Of a stretch of 64,000 bases of DNA, positions 50,176 through 58,935 are shown piece by piece. This DNA is from Sphingobacteriales bacterium (GTDB lineage: Bacteria > Bacteroidota > Bacteroidia > Chitinophagales > CAIOSU01): the NCBI GenBank assembly GCA_027483645.1, contig JAIXUD010000002.1, forward strand, positions 276,547 to 340,546. The letters run 5' to 3'. The notes below the pieces were generated by a model. The model had not been told where the DNA came from. It searched no databases and worked only from the letters and a program-made list of their open reading frames with translations. Each line of letters starts with the position of its first letter. Position 1 is the first letter of the stretch. A program made the translations under genes and the position numbers.

Positions 50176-52456
50176 AACGGTTTCTATCAACCTAGGGGGG
50201 CAGGTATTTCAAATTGATGAGCTGGCTTACGAGCGGCTTTGGAAGTACCTGGAGGCCATAAAACTACGCTATGCCAACACCAAAGGCGGAGATGAAATAG
50301 TAAATGACATTGAGAGCCGCTTGGCCGAGATGTTTTACGAGGCCATGGGCAACCTGCGCCAAGTAGTAACCATGCTTGATGTGGAAACCGTGATAAGCAC
50401 CATGGGCCAGCCAGAGCAGTTTGAAGCGAGTGTTGACGACGAAGAGGAAGCCTTTGGCAACACTGGCAGTACCAAAACCGCTACTGGCGAAAAGGTACCC
50501 CGCCGCCTGTTCCGCAACCCCGATGATAAGGTGTTGGGTGGCGTGGCATCGGGCTTGTCGGCATACTTCGGTATTAACGATCCTATCTGGATAAGGGTGC
50601 TTTTCTTAGCATTGTTCTTCGGCTTCGGTAGTGGCTTCTTTCTATATCTAGCCCTATGGATTTTAGTACCTAAAGCCAATACGGCTGGCGAGAAACTACA
50701 GATGCGTGGCGAGCCCATCAACATTGACAATATTGAAAAAACCATCCGCGAAGAGCTGAACGACCTAGAAGACCGGATCAACAACGGGGTTGGGAACGGC
50801 GACAAGGCAAGAGGTGCCATGACGAAGTTAGTAGATTTTGTGGCTACAGTTCTTCGCTTATTCTTTAAGGTATTGGGCAAGCTTATCGGGCTGTTTCTAG
50901 TGGTTGTCAGCATTCTATTTATCATCAGCCTTCTACTGGGTATTAGCATTCCCTCCATGTTCGATGATGGGATAGCATTTACTATGTTGCCCTATTTGTT
51001 TGAATCCACCGCAGTATCGGTAGCTGCCATAATAGGGTTTTGCTTAGTTTTTCTTATTCCGTGCCTGTTTATGCTATATGCTGGTGTGGCCATACTGCTC
51101 AATAAACGGCTCAGCGTAAAGGGTACGGGCTTAACCGCCTTCGGATTGGTGGTAGTAGGTATTATATTAATGGTATACTCTATTGCTACTGTAAGCAGCC
51201 ACACTGATGTAACCCGCAAACGAACGGAGACTATCATGCTTCAAGCACCAATTGATGGCATATTGCGTCTTCAATTGAAAGATGACGAGCGCAACGAGGA
51301 TGTATTCAAGACGTTGGGTGATTGGGGCAGAGTAAGGGAAGAAAACGATAGCTTGTTTGTACGCAAAGGTGATGAGCAGGAACAGATATTGCTAAATGTA
51401 AAAAGGGCACCTGGTAACGATTTTGTACTGGTAAAAACCATATCGGCAAGCGGGCAGGACCGCGACATGGCGCACTTCCGTACCCAAAATGTGGTGTACA
51501 ACGTAACCCAAGATAGCGCCAGCTTATACTTCCCACTTTTCTTAGCATATCCAGTAGCCGACAAAATAAGAGGGCAAGAAGTAAGGCTAGAGCTGCTGGT
51601 ACCCGAAGGTAAATCAGTTTATCTGAGCCCTGATATTGAGGACTTGATTTATGACATCAAAAACGTAACCGATATGTACGATGGCGAAATGGTAGGGCAT
51701 ACCTGGAAGATGTTGCCAGATGGCCTTACCTGTATGGATTGCGGCCATGAAGGCATCAACAAAACTAGTGCGCCAAATGGCCTTGCATCACCATCTGCTC
51801 CAGTAGCACCAACCGCCCCAAGTACACCATCGTTACCATCCAAAAGTATTGGAGTTCCCTTGTCGCCATTTACAGCGATGGATATCAACGGTGCGGTGAA
51901 ATTTTACTTAATACCTTCCACCGAAAGCCGCATAGTGTTTGAGAACGAAGAAACCCAAGATGAGGTGGAGGTTGATGTGTCGGGTAGGACGCTAACGGTT
52001 TCCAATAAGGGTGGCTTCGATATATTCAGAGACAAGGCTGTAGTATGGATTTATACCCCTTCAATTGAGAAAGTAATCATCACTGGTGCCAGCGAAGGAC
52101 AGATTGGTGGTTTTAGTGTACCAAACCTGCGGGTAGAGCTAGCCGGTGCCAGCGAGTGCCTGCTAAGTGTAGGTGCAGGTAAGCTTACCCTACGCCTAAG
52201 CGGTGCTTCGGAAATGGTAGCCGAAGGTGTGGCCACCGAGCTGGATGCAGAAGTGGCAGGTGCATCTGATTTGGATGCTTATAAACTTGCCAGCAACACA
52301 GCAAAAGTGCATGCCAGCGGCGCCAGCAGTGCCGAAGTATGGGCACAAAATAAACTAGATGCCGAGAGCAACGGTGCTAGTAGTATTGATTATAAAGGCT
52401 CGCCGGTGGTTTCGTCGGCTAGCAGCGGGAGTTCGTCTATAAACTCAAAACCTTAA
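50168..52456 (+). CDS. PspC-domain / GIN-domain (DUF2807) membrane protein
   Basis: 762 residues from ATG 50168. An N-terminal soluble segment (about 1-95) is followed by a PspC domain near 110-175 (RRLFRNPDDKVLGGVASGLSAYFGI), several helices to about 350, and an extracytoplasmic region ending in a DUF2807 GIN beta-helix (about 560-740; repeated GAS-type turns such as ITGASEGQ, LAGASECL, LSGASEMV, VAGASDLD). PadR, PspC and GIN are often linked in Bacteroidota and are thought to sense envelope stress. The end is a Ser-rich tail. Confidence 0.88.
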   Translation: MNKTVSINLGGQVFQIDELAYERLWKYLEAIKLRYANTKGGDEIVNDIESRLAEMFYEAMGNLRQVVTMLDVETVISTMGQPEQFEASVDDEEEAFGNTGSTKTATGEKVPRRLFRNPDDKVLGGVASGLSAYFGINDPIWIRVLFLALFFGFGSGFFLYLALWILVPKANTAGEKLQMRGEPINIDNIEKTIREELNDLEDRINNGVGNGDKARGAMTKLVDFVATVLRLFFKVLGKLIGLFLVVVSILFIISLLLGISIPSMFDDGIAFTMLPYLFESTAVSVAAIIGFCLVFLIPCLFMLYAGVAILLNKRLSVKGTGLTAFGLVVVGIILMVYSIATVSSHTDVTRKRTETIMLQAPIDGILRLQLKDDERNEDVFKTLGDWGRVREENDSLFVRKGDEQEQILLNVKRAPGNDFVLVKTISASGQDRDMAHFRTQNVVYNVTQDSASLYFPLFLAYPVADKIRGQEVRLELLVPEGKSVYLSPDIEDLIYDIKNVTDMYDGEMVGHTWKMLPDGLTCMDCGHEGINKTSAPNGLASPSAPVAPTAPSTPSLPSKSIGVPLSPFTAMDINGAVKFYLIPSTESRIVFENEETQDEVEVDVSGRTLTVSNKGGFDIFRDKAVVWIYTPSIEKVIITGASEGQIGGFSVPNLRVELAGASECLLSVGAGKLTLRLSGASEMVAEGVATELDAEVAGASDLDAYKLASNTAKVHASGASSAEVWAQNKLDAESNGASSIDYKGSPVVSSASSGSSSINSKP

Positions 52457-52500
52457 CATTTGTTATGTTTTTAAGTGGAATATGTTCCCTTACTTTGTGA

Positions 52501-52518
52501 TAATAAGTAGCCTTATTA
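52501..52518. repeat. Hairpin TAATAAG-TAGC-CTTATTA
   Basis: Perfect 7-base stem with a 4-base loop, just before the terminator of the PspC/GIN gene. It lacks a T run and its role is unclear. Confidence 0.5.
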
Positions 52519-52534
52519 TAACCTGCGAGAGTGG

Positions 52535-52567
52535 AGAGCCTGGATTAGCCGCCAGGCTCTTTTATTT
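52535..52567 (+). terminator. Terminator after the PspC/GIN gene
   Basis: Nine-base stem AGAGCCTGG (52535-52543) with CCAGGCTCT (52552-52560), 8-base loop, then TTTATTTTT. Confidence 0.85.
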
Positions 52568-52878
52568 TTAACTCTCCGTCAGCCCATCTTTTAATTGTGC
52601 TCTTACCAAATTTTTTGCTACCCCCCAATTTTCAACCATCCCCTCCGCTATTTGTTATTAATTGCTAACGGCCCGCAAACGTCAGCCATGCTTTACAATC
52701 TTTTTGCCGTAGTTTGCGTTATGTAATCAAAAGAACACTGCATCCCATTAAAAGGCTATTAAACCTTACCAGCCAACTTGTTTACGTTGGTATATGCGGA
52801 ACGGCCTTACGTAGATTGTAGTTGTATAGCTGGTGCATTTTTGTTTAGTTTGAATTTATTAACCTATTATAAGGACCT
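52568..52878. other. Leader of the S41 peptidase, no gene seen
   Basis: About 310 bases with no supported gene. It is A+T-rich with TTTTGCCGTAGTTTGCGTT (around 52710) and GTTTAGTTTGAATTT (around 52845), both near but not exact matches to the -7 element. A long 5' leader is possible. I see no riboswitch that I can name. Confidence 0.3.
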
Positions 52879-54564
52879 ATGACGCCGAAGAACGCTACTT
52901 TAAAAACGATGAAAAGGGCCCTATTCGTGGTATTGCTGGCCGCCATGTTGCCGCTGGCCTTTACCCAAACCAACAACTACTTCGAGATTTCGAAGAACTT
53001 GGATATTTACGCCAGCCTGTATAAAGAGCTGAATACGTACTATGTGGATGAGGTGCAGCCGAGCGACCTGATGCGCCAAGGCATCGATGGGATGTTGAAT
53101 TCCCTTGACCCATATACCTCTTACATTTCCGAATCGGAGATTGAAGGCTACCGTATGCAAACCACCGGTAAATACGGCGGCATTGGTGCGCTGGTGCGCA
53201 AGGTGGGCCGTTACATTACTATTAGCGAGCCTTATGAAGGTTACGCTGCCAACAAAGCAGGCTTGCTTGCTGGCGATAAAGTGCTAAAAATTGACGGCAT
53301 AGCAGTACTGGACAAAGAAACCGATGACATAAGCAAGTTGCTGAAAGGCCAAGCCGGTACCAACGTTACCCTTAACATCTTGCGTACGCAGCCCGATGGC
53401 AGCGAGAAAGAGATGGATGTAGTAGTTACCCGTGAGGATATTAAGATTAAGAATGTGCCCTACTATGGGATGATTAATGCCGAAACCGGCTACATACGCC
53501 TTAGCAACTTTACCGATGACGCGGGCAAAGAAGTGAACGATGCCTTGAACGAACTGAAAGCCAAGAACCCAAGCATCAAAGGTATCGTGTTGGATTTGCG
53601 CGGCAATCCAGGTGGTTTGCTGGGCGAGGCGGTGAATGTATCGAACGTGTTTGTTGACAAAAACCAGCCCATCGTTTCAACACGGGGCAAAGCAGAGGAA
53701 TGGGATAAAACCTTTAAAACGCTTAACAGCGCCGTAGATGTAAATATACCAGTTGCCGTATTGATAAACCGCGGTTCGGCTTCGGCATCTGAGATTGTGG
53801 CCGGTTCACTACAAGATTTGGATAGGGGCGTAATTATCGGCCAAAAATCGTTTGGGAAGGGCTTGGTACAAACTACCCGCAACCTGCCTTACAACACCAA
53901 ACTGAAAATTACAACCGCCAAATACTACACCCCAAGTGGCCGTTGCATACAGGCGCTGGACTACTCACATAAAGATGAGAACGGCATTGCTGCCAAAACA
54001 CCGGATTCATTGAAGGTGGCGTTTAAAACCGCCAATGGCCGCGTAGTTTATGATGCCGCTGGTATTGACCCTGACGTGGCGGTGGACAGCAAGCCAATGA
54101 GCAAACTAGCTGCCAGCCTGCTTAGCAAAAACCACATCTTCAACTATGCCACTTTGTACAGGGCGAAAAATCCAACGATAGCTGCCGCAAAGGATTTCAA
54201 GCTTACCGATAAGGAGTATCAAGATTTTGTAGCATACCTTGCCAACAAAGAGTATGACTATGCTACCAAGAGCGAAGAGCTGATTAAAGAGCTGGAAACC
54301 GCTACCAAAGATGAGAAGTACTACGAGGCAATTTCGGCAGAGTTGATAAAGTTGAAAGAGCGCGTGAAGAACGACAAGAGCAACGACTTGGTGAAGCACA
54401 AAGACGAAATCCGGAAGATTTTGGAAGACGAAATTGTGAGCCGCTACTACTATGGCACTGGCCGCATACTATTAAGCTTTAACTATGATGCCGATGTAAT
54501 GGCGGCATTGAAAGTATTGGGCGACAATACCGAATATCGCAAGTTGCTTACTGTGCAGAAGTAA
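52879..54564 (+). CDS. S41 family C-terminal processing peptidase
   Basis: 561 residues. A signal peptide is best read from Met11 (MKRALFVVLLAAMLPLAFTQ, ATG 52909). A PDZ domain (about 85-180) is followed by the S41 catalytic core with Ser in NRGSASASEIVAG near residue 300 and Lys in GQKSFGKGLVQ near residue 325. It cleaves substrates at or near their C-terminus in the periplasm. The C-terminal 150 residues are a charged helical extension found in Bacteroidota members. A terminator follows. A tail-specific protease of this type usually handles misfolded or processed envelope proteins. Confidence 0.92.
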   Translation: MTPKNATLKTMKRALFVVLLAAMLPLAFTQTNNYFEISKNLDIYASLYKELNTYYVDEVQPSDLMRQGIDGMLNSLDPYTSYISESEIEGYRMQTTGKYGGIGALVRKVGRYITISEPYEGYAANKAGLLAGDKVLKIDGIAVLDKETDDISKLLKGQAGTNVTLNILRTQPDGSEKEMDVVVTREDIKIKNVPYYGMINAETGYIRLSNFTDDAGKEVNDALNELKAKNPSIKGIVLDLRGNPGGLLGEAVNVSNVFVDKNQPIVSTRGKAEEWDKTFKTLNSAVDVNIPVAVLINRGSASASEIVAGSLQDLDRGVIIGQKSFGKGLVQTTRNLPYNTKLKITTAKYYTPSGRCIQALDYSHKDENGIAAKTPDSLKVAFKTANGRVVYDAAGIDPDVAVDSKPMSKLAASLLSKNHIFNYATLYRAKNPTIAAAKDFKLTDKEYQDFVAYLANKEYDYATKSEELIKELETATKDEKYYEAISAELIKLKERVKNDKSNDLVKHKDEIRKILEDEIVSRYYYGTGRILLSFNYDADVMAALKVLGDNTEYRKLLTVQK

Positions 54565-54583
54565 GTATTGATAACAAATTGAG

Positions 54584-54623
54584 AGAAGGCAGTTGTGCGA
54601 AGGCGCAACTGCCTTCTTTGTTT
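54584..54623 (+). terminator. Terminator after the S41 peptidase
   Basis: Stem GAAGGCAGTTGTGC (54585-54598) with GCGCAACTGCCTTC (54603-54616), 4-base loop, one G-T pair, then TTTGTTT. Confidence 0.85.
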
Positions 54624-54672
54624 AAACAACAAATTTACACGCACCCTTAAACTATTGCCGCCCGCATTTGTC

Positions 54673-54680
54673 TAACTTTG
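54673..54680 (+). promoter_or_regulatory. -7 element before the second receptor-like barrel
   Basis: Exact TAACTTTG, about 30 bases before the ATG at 54710. The nearest TTG is 15 bases upstream, shorter than usual. Confidence 0.35.
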
Positions 54681-54709
54681 ACTTTGTAGGAAGATTACTC
54701 CAGAAGTTT

Positions 54710-57157
54710 ATGCGAAATTTTATATTGATTATTGGCGCGTTGGGCTTTATGCAAGTGGCATTCGCACAACAGCCTGGTATGGGCGCACCCGGTAAAGTAG
54801 GCGGAGGTGCACCAGCGGGAACTTACACCATAAGTGGTAGAGTACAAGACGCGGCAAGTAAGGTTGCTTTGGAGTATGCCACGGTTACCGTATACAGCAG
54901 CTTGGATAGCAGCATGATTACGGGCAGCATTACCGATGAAAAAGGCGGTTTCAACCTACCACTGAAGGGTGCTGGCGAGTATTATATAGTAGCTAGTTTT
55001 TTAGGTTATTTGGAGCTTAAGCTACCCAGCATCATCCTTACCGAGGCTATACCGAAGGCTACTTTGGGTGTAATCTATTTAAAGAGCGATGCCGAGGCAA
55101 TTGGAGAAGTACAGATTGTGGCCGACCGCTCTCAAATGCAGATGCAGCTGGATAAAAAGGTGTTTACCGTTGGTAAAGACCTAAGCAACACCGGTACCAA
55201 TGCCGTGGATATATTGGACAACATCCCCTCGGTGCAAGTGGATGTGGATGGCAACGTGAGCCTGCGTGGTAGTGGCAATGTTCAGATTTTTATTGATGGC
55301 AAGCCTTCAGGATTAGCGGGGCCAGATGCTTTGAGGTTTTTGCAAAGCGACCAGATAGACCGAATAGAAATCATTACCAACCCATCGGCTCGCTACTCCG
55401 CCGAGGGCGAGGTGGGTATTATCAACATCATCCTCAAGAAGGACCGTAAACAAGGCATTACTGGCAGCGTGAGCGTAAATACCGGCTTCCCACATAACCA
55501 TGGAGCCGGCCTTAACCTTAGCTACCGTACCAAGGCGGTAAACTTGTTTACCAGCTACAACTTAAACTACCGCGCCAACCCCGGCAGCGGCTTTTATAGG
55601 CAGGAGTTTTTTGGCGACTCGCTGCGGATTTTGGAAGCCGACCGCGAGCATGAGCGTGCTGGCTTGGGCAGTACCTTCCGTATAGGTAGCGATTTTTTTT
55701 GGAAGGAATTTAATACCATCACGGTTGCGGGCATGTACCGTTATCGCACCAATAAAAATAATGTTAGCTTATTATATAGAGACATTAATGCCGATGGCGA
55801 GTTGCTGGCCAGCAGCGATAGGGTAGAAGAAGAGGATGAGTTGAGCCATAACTTTGAAGCAGAGCTTAACTATCGCCGCACCTTTAAGCGCAAAGGGCAG
55901 GAGTTTGTGGCCGTAGCTAAATGGATAACCGATGATGATATAGAAGATGCTGACATTACAGAACGTGTGCTGTTGGGCTCCCCAGGCGATGTGTTTCAGC
56001 GCACGTACAACAAAGAGGCCGAAACCAACTGGCTCTTTCAGGTGGATTATGTACATCCGCTGCCGAAAGGAATACAGTTTGAAACTGGCGGACGAGTTAC
56101 CCTGAGAAGCATTGAAAACAACTACAGTGTAGAAGAGCTGGAAAACGGCGAGTGGACCGACCTTTCGGGTTTTGTTGATGACTTTACCTATTACGAGGAT
56201 ATATATGCTGTATATGGCATTTTGAGCGGGCAGTACAAAAAGTTCTCCTGGCAGGCTGGTTTACGCTCCGAGTTATCAGACATTACTACCATTAGCGAAG
56301 TGCTGGACACCCAAAACAATAAGCTATACGTTGGCCTTTTCCCAAGCGTGCATTTTTCGTACAAGTTTAATGAAGAGAATAGTGTGCAGCTTAGCTACAG
56401 CCGTCGCTTGAGCAGGCCAAACTTTAGGGATTTGCTGCCTTTTGGTAGCTATAGTGATTCGCGAAACTTCCGTGCGGGCAATCCTGATTTAGACCCAGAA
56501 TATACCAACTCATTTGAGATGGGCTACCTGCGCTATTGGAAAAGCGGCTCATTGCTTTCAAGCGTATACTACCGCTATCGCACAGGGGTGTTTACTCGTA
56601 TAACTGTGGTGGATGAAGAAGGCTTAGCCACAAACTTCCCCGTAAATTTAGGCGAAGAGCACTCAGTAGGCGTAGAGTTGACCGTAAGTCAAACCCTTTG
56701 GAAAATATGGACGCTTTCGGCTGGCGTAAATGCTTATTACTTCCAATCATATGGTACTTACCAAGGCGAAAGCTTGGATGCCAACTCATTGGCGGGCAAC
56801 CTAAGGTTGACCAGTAAATGGGCCTTGCCGAAAGATTTCGCCATACAAGCAGCTGCTACTTACCGCAGCCCACAACAGCGCTCGCAGGGCCGCAGCCTAT
56901 CCATGACCAGTTTAGACCTTTCTGCCAGTAAAGAGCTCTTTAAAAAGAAAGCCACGCTATCATTAAACGTGCGCGATGTGTTCAACAGCCGCGTATGGCG
57001 CTCTGAAACTACTACGGAAACCTTCACCCGCTACGATGAGTTCCAGTGGGCCAGCAGGCAGATTATCCTCACTTTTGCCTACCGCTTCGGCACCCAAACC
57101 AAGCAGCAGAAACGCAATAGCGGGCCTGGTGATGGCGGGGGTATGGATGAGTATTGA
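54710..57157 (+). CDS. TonB-receptor-like outer-membrane barrel (OMP_b-brl_3 family)
   Basis: 815 residues from ATG 54710 (MRNFILIIGALGFMQVAFAQ). A Gly/Pro-rich linker, a carboxypeptidase-regulatory-like domain (about 35-120), a plug-like domain (VDILDNIPSVQVDVDGNVSLRGSG, IDRIEIITNPSARYSAEGEVGIINI) and a barrel with an aromatic penultimate strand followed by a tail of Gln/Lys/Gly and an acidic end (GGGMDEY). The barrel type is the Bacteroidota outer-membrane barrel 3 group. The ligand is unknown. Only the first domains resemble true TonB receptors, and no TonB box was identified. Confidence 0.88.
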   Translation: MRNFILIIGALGFMQVAFAQQPGMGAPGKVGGGAPAGTYTISGRVQDAASKVALEYATVTVYSSLDSSMITGSITDEKGGFNLPLKGAGEYYIVASFLGYLELKLPSIILTEAIPKATLGVIYLKSDAEAIGEVQIVADRSQMQMQLDKKVFTVGKDLSNTGTNAVDILDNIPSVQVDVDGNVSLRGSGNVQIFIDGKPSGLAGPDALRFLQSDQIDRIEIITNPSARYSAEGEVGIINIILKKDRKQGITGSVSVNTGFPHNHGAGLNLSYRTKAVNLFTSYNLNYRANPGSGFYRQEFFGDSLRILEADREHERAGLGSTFRIGSDFFWKEFNTITVAGMYRYRTNKNNVSLLYRDINADGELLASSDRVEEEDELSHNFEAELNYRRTFKRKGQEFVAVAKWITDDDIEDADITERVLLGSPGDVFQRTYNKEAETNWLFQVDYVHPLPKGIQFETGGRVTLRSIENNYSVEELENGEWTDLSGFVDDFTYYEDIYAVYGILSGQYKKFSWQAGLRSELSDITTISEVLDTQNNKLYVGLFPSVHFSYKFNEENSVQLSYSRRLSRPNFRDLLPFGSYSDSRNFRAGNPDLDPEYTNSFEMGYLRYWKSGSLLSSVYYRYRTGVFTRITVVDEEGLATNFPVNLGEEHSVGVELTVSQTLWKIWTLSAGVNAYYFQSYGTYQGESLDANSLAGNLRLTSKWALPKDFAIQAAATYRSPQQRSQGRSLSMTSLDLSASKELFKKKATLSLNVRDVFNSRVWRSETTTETFTRYDEFQWASRQIILTFAYRFGTQTKQQKRNSGPGDGGGMDEY

Positions 57158-57162
57158 TGATT

Positions 57163-57195
57163 CCCTCACCTAACCTCTCCCAAAAGGAGAGGGAC
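57163..57195. repeat. Single arm of the CCCTCACC element
   Basis: CCCTCACCTAACCTCTCCC then AAAAGGAGAGGGACTT; matches the left arm at 37553-37587 with an altered central loop. No partner arm was seen nearby. Confidence 0.75.
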
Positions 57196-57308
57196 TTACA
57201 TATTGCGTGGCAGATGGGGAAGGCCAAGCATGGGTAATGGCCATCATTTTCCTATCTTCGCATACGAACTAGGGCCTGCGGGCCGTTAAAGCATTTTCAC
57301 CAAGCCCC

Positions 57309-58730
57309 ATGCACTTGCGTACCCTTTCCATTTTAGCTGCTGCCGTTGTGTTACTGTTGGTATTGGCCACCAATACTGGTTGCCGAAAGGATATGCTCAC
57401 CGATGACCCTGGTGCCAAGCTGCGCTTTGCTGCCGATACGCTTACATTCGATACGGTATTTACCACGCTGGCTTCCGTTACCTTGCCGTTAAAGATATAT
57501 AATGACAACAACAGCAAGATTAAGGTGAGCAGTATTGAGTTGGCAGGTGGCTCATCGTCCAACTATCGTATAAATGTGGATGGCCTACCGGGCAATGCTT
57601 ACGACATTGAGATTGAGGGCAACGACAGCCTCTACATTTTTGTAGAAGTAACCGTAGACCCTACTAACTTTAATAACCCGCTCATCATAATCGATTCACT
57701 TAACTTCCTTACCAACGGCAACAAGCAGAAAGTAGTGCTGGCCGCCTGGGGGCAAGATGCGAACTTCTATAGTGGGCAGGTAATCTGCAACGAAACCTGG
57801 ACCAACGATAAGCCTTATGTTATTTTCAACTCCATATTAGTTGATGCTGGCTGCGAACTGAAAATAGAGCCAGGCGTACAGGTGTATTTGTCCAACAACT
57901 CATTTATGTACATCCGTGGCAAGATAACCGTTGATGGCGGTTGCGGGCTGGATACGGTTAGTTTCCGTGGGGTAAGGCTAGAGGATTTTTATGATGATAT
58001 ACCGGGTCAGTGGCCGGGCATCTTCATTTTAAGGGGTAGCGTGAATAATAGCTTTACCAATGTAGAAATCAAGAACTCTATTTACGGCCTTAACCTAGGT
58101 GCTGATACTACTGATAACTTAGCATCTTTTACCACAGCCAACAAAAGCTCGGTAACGCTGGATAAGGTGGTGATAAAGAACTCCCTCGCCACGGGCATAT
58201 ACAGCACGCTGTCGGATATTACCGCCCGAAACTGCCTGTTTTACAACAGTAGCGATTACTTGCTTACGATGGGCTTGGGTGGTACGTACCGCTTCGAGAA
58301 CTGCAACTTCCTTAACTACGGCTCGGTAGCTACCAGCCACGACAAGCCGAACATCATTATGAGCAATGTGGCTAGCAACGAGGCTCGGGGCCAAGTAGCC
58401 TTTGCCCCCCTCAGTGCCACCTTTGTAAACTGTATTATTGATGGCTCTTTGGATGAAGAAATACAAATTGAACGCTCAGACTCGGCCAGTATGGTTTATG
58501 TGTTCGACCACTGCTTGCTTAAAACCGAGCGCACCACCACGCCTGATAGTTTTTTGAACGTAATAGTAAACGTTAGCCCCATGTTTACCAACCGCGGCGA
58601 GGATGATTTTACGCTGGCCGCTGGCTCGCCGTGTATTGATGCGGGCACCAACAGTACCGCCACCGACGACCTAAAGTGCAACATCCGCACGGGCACCATG
58701 GATATCGGGGCACTCGATGCGCAACCATAG
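57309..58730 (+). CDS. Beta-helix-like lipoprotein
   Basis: 473 residues. Type II signal peptide with the lipobox ATNTGC (Cys25). After about residue 150 there are repeated short strands with Asn/Ser turns (e.g. IFNSILVDAGCELKIEPGVQVYLSNNS, SFTNVEIKNSIYGLNLG, ITARNCLFYNSSDYLL) typical of a right-handed parallel beta-helix. It ends with IGALDAQP-type closing strands. Possibly an outer-membrane surface lipoprotein; no catalytic residue recognised. A TATCTTCG element at 57253-57260 may be its promoter. Confidence 0.82.
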   Translation: MHLRTLSILAAAVVLLLVLATNTGCRKDMLTDDPGAKLRFAADTLTFDTVFTTLASVTLPLKIYNDNNSKIKVSSIELAGGSSSNYRINVDGLPGNAYDIEIEGNDSLYIFVEVTVDPTNFNNPLIIIDSLNFLTNGNKQKVVLAAWGQDANFYSGQVICNETWTNDKPYVIFNSILVDAGCELKIEPGVQVYLSNNSFMYIRGKITVDGGCGLDTVSFRGVRLEDFYDDIPGQWPGIFILRGSVNNSFTNVEIKNSIYGLNLGADTTDNLASFTTANKSSVTLDKVVIKNSLATGIYSTLSDITARNCLFYNSSDYLLTMGLGGTYRFENCNFLNYGSVATSHDKPNIIMSNVASNEARGQVAFAPLSATFVNCIIDGSLDEEIQIERSDSASMVYVFDHCLLKTERTTTPDSFLNVIVNVSPMFTNRGEDDFTLAAGSPCIDAGTNSTATDDLKCNIRTGTMDIGALDAQP

Positions 58731-58750
58731 TAGTATTTTCATTTTAATAC

Positions 58751-58833
58751 AAAGACCACTAAGGTTAAAACACAAAGTGCACAAAGTATCTTTAGTGTTC
58801 TTAGTGTATTCCTTCGTGCACTTCGTGTTTAAG
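58751..58833. repeat. Palindromic element D built from 9-base units
   Basis: ACCACTAAG, ACACAAAG, CACAAAGT on the left; TTTAGTGTT, CTTAGTGTA, CTTCGTGCA, CTTCGTGTTT on the right. The apex differs from A-C. Confidence 0.75.
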
Positions 58834-58935
58834 CAACATAATACATCGGTAAGGACACTTGACCCCTCCAACTGTTGATAATCAGCATACCAATCGTTCA
58901 GTTGTTTATTATCTTCGTTACAAACCTCTGGCACA

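Noticed and set aside
58671..58934. 87-residue minus-strand frame over palindrome D
   Set aside because: Made of the translated CACTAAG/CTTAGTG units (TKEYTKNTKDT); repeat artefact.
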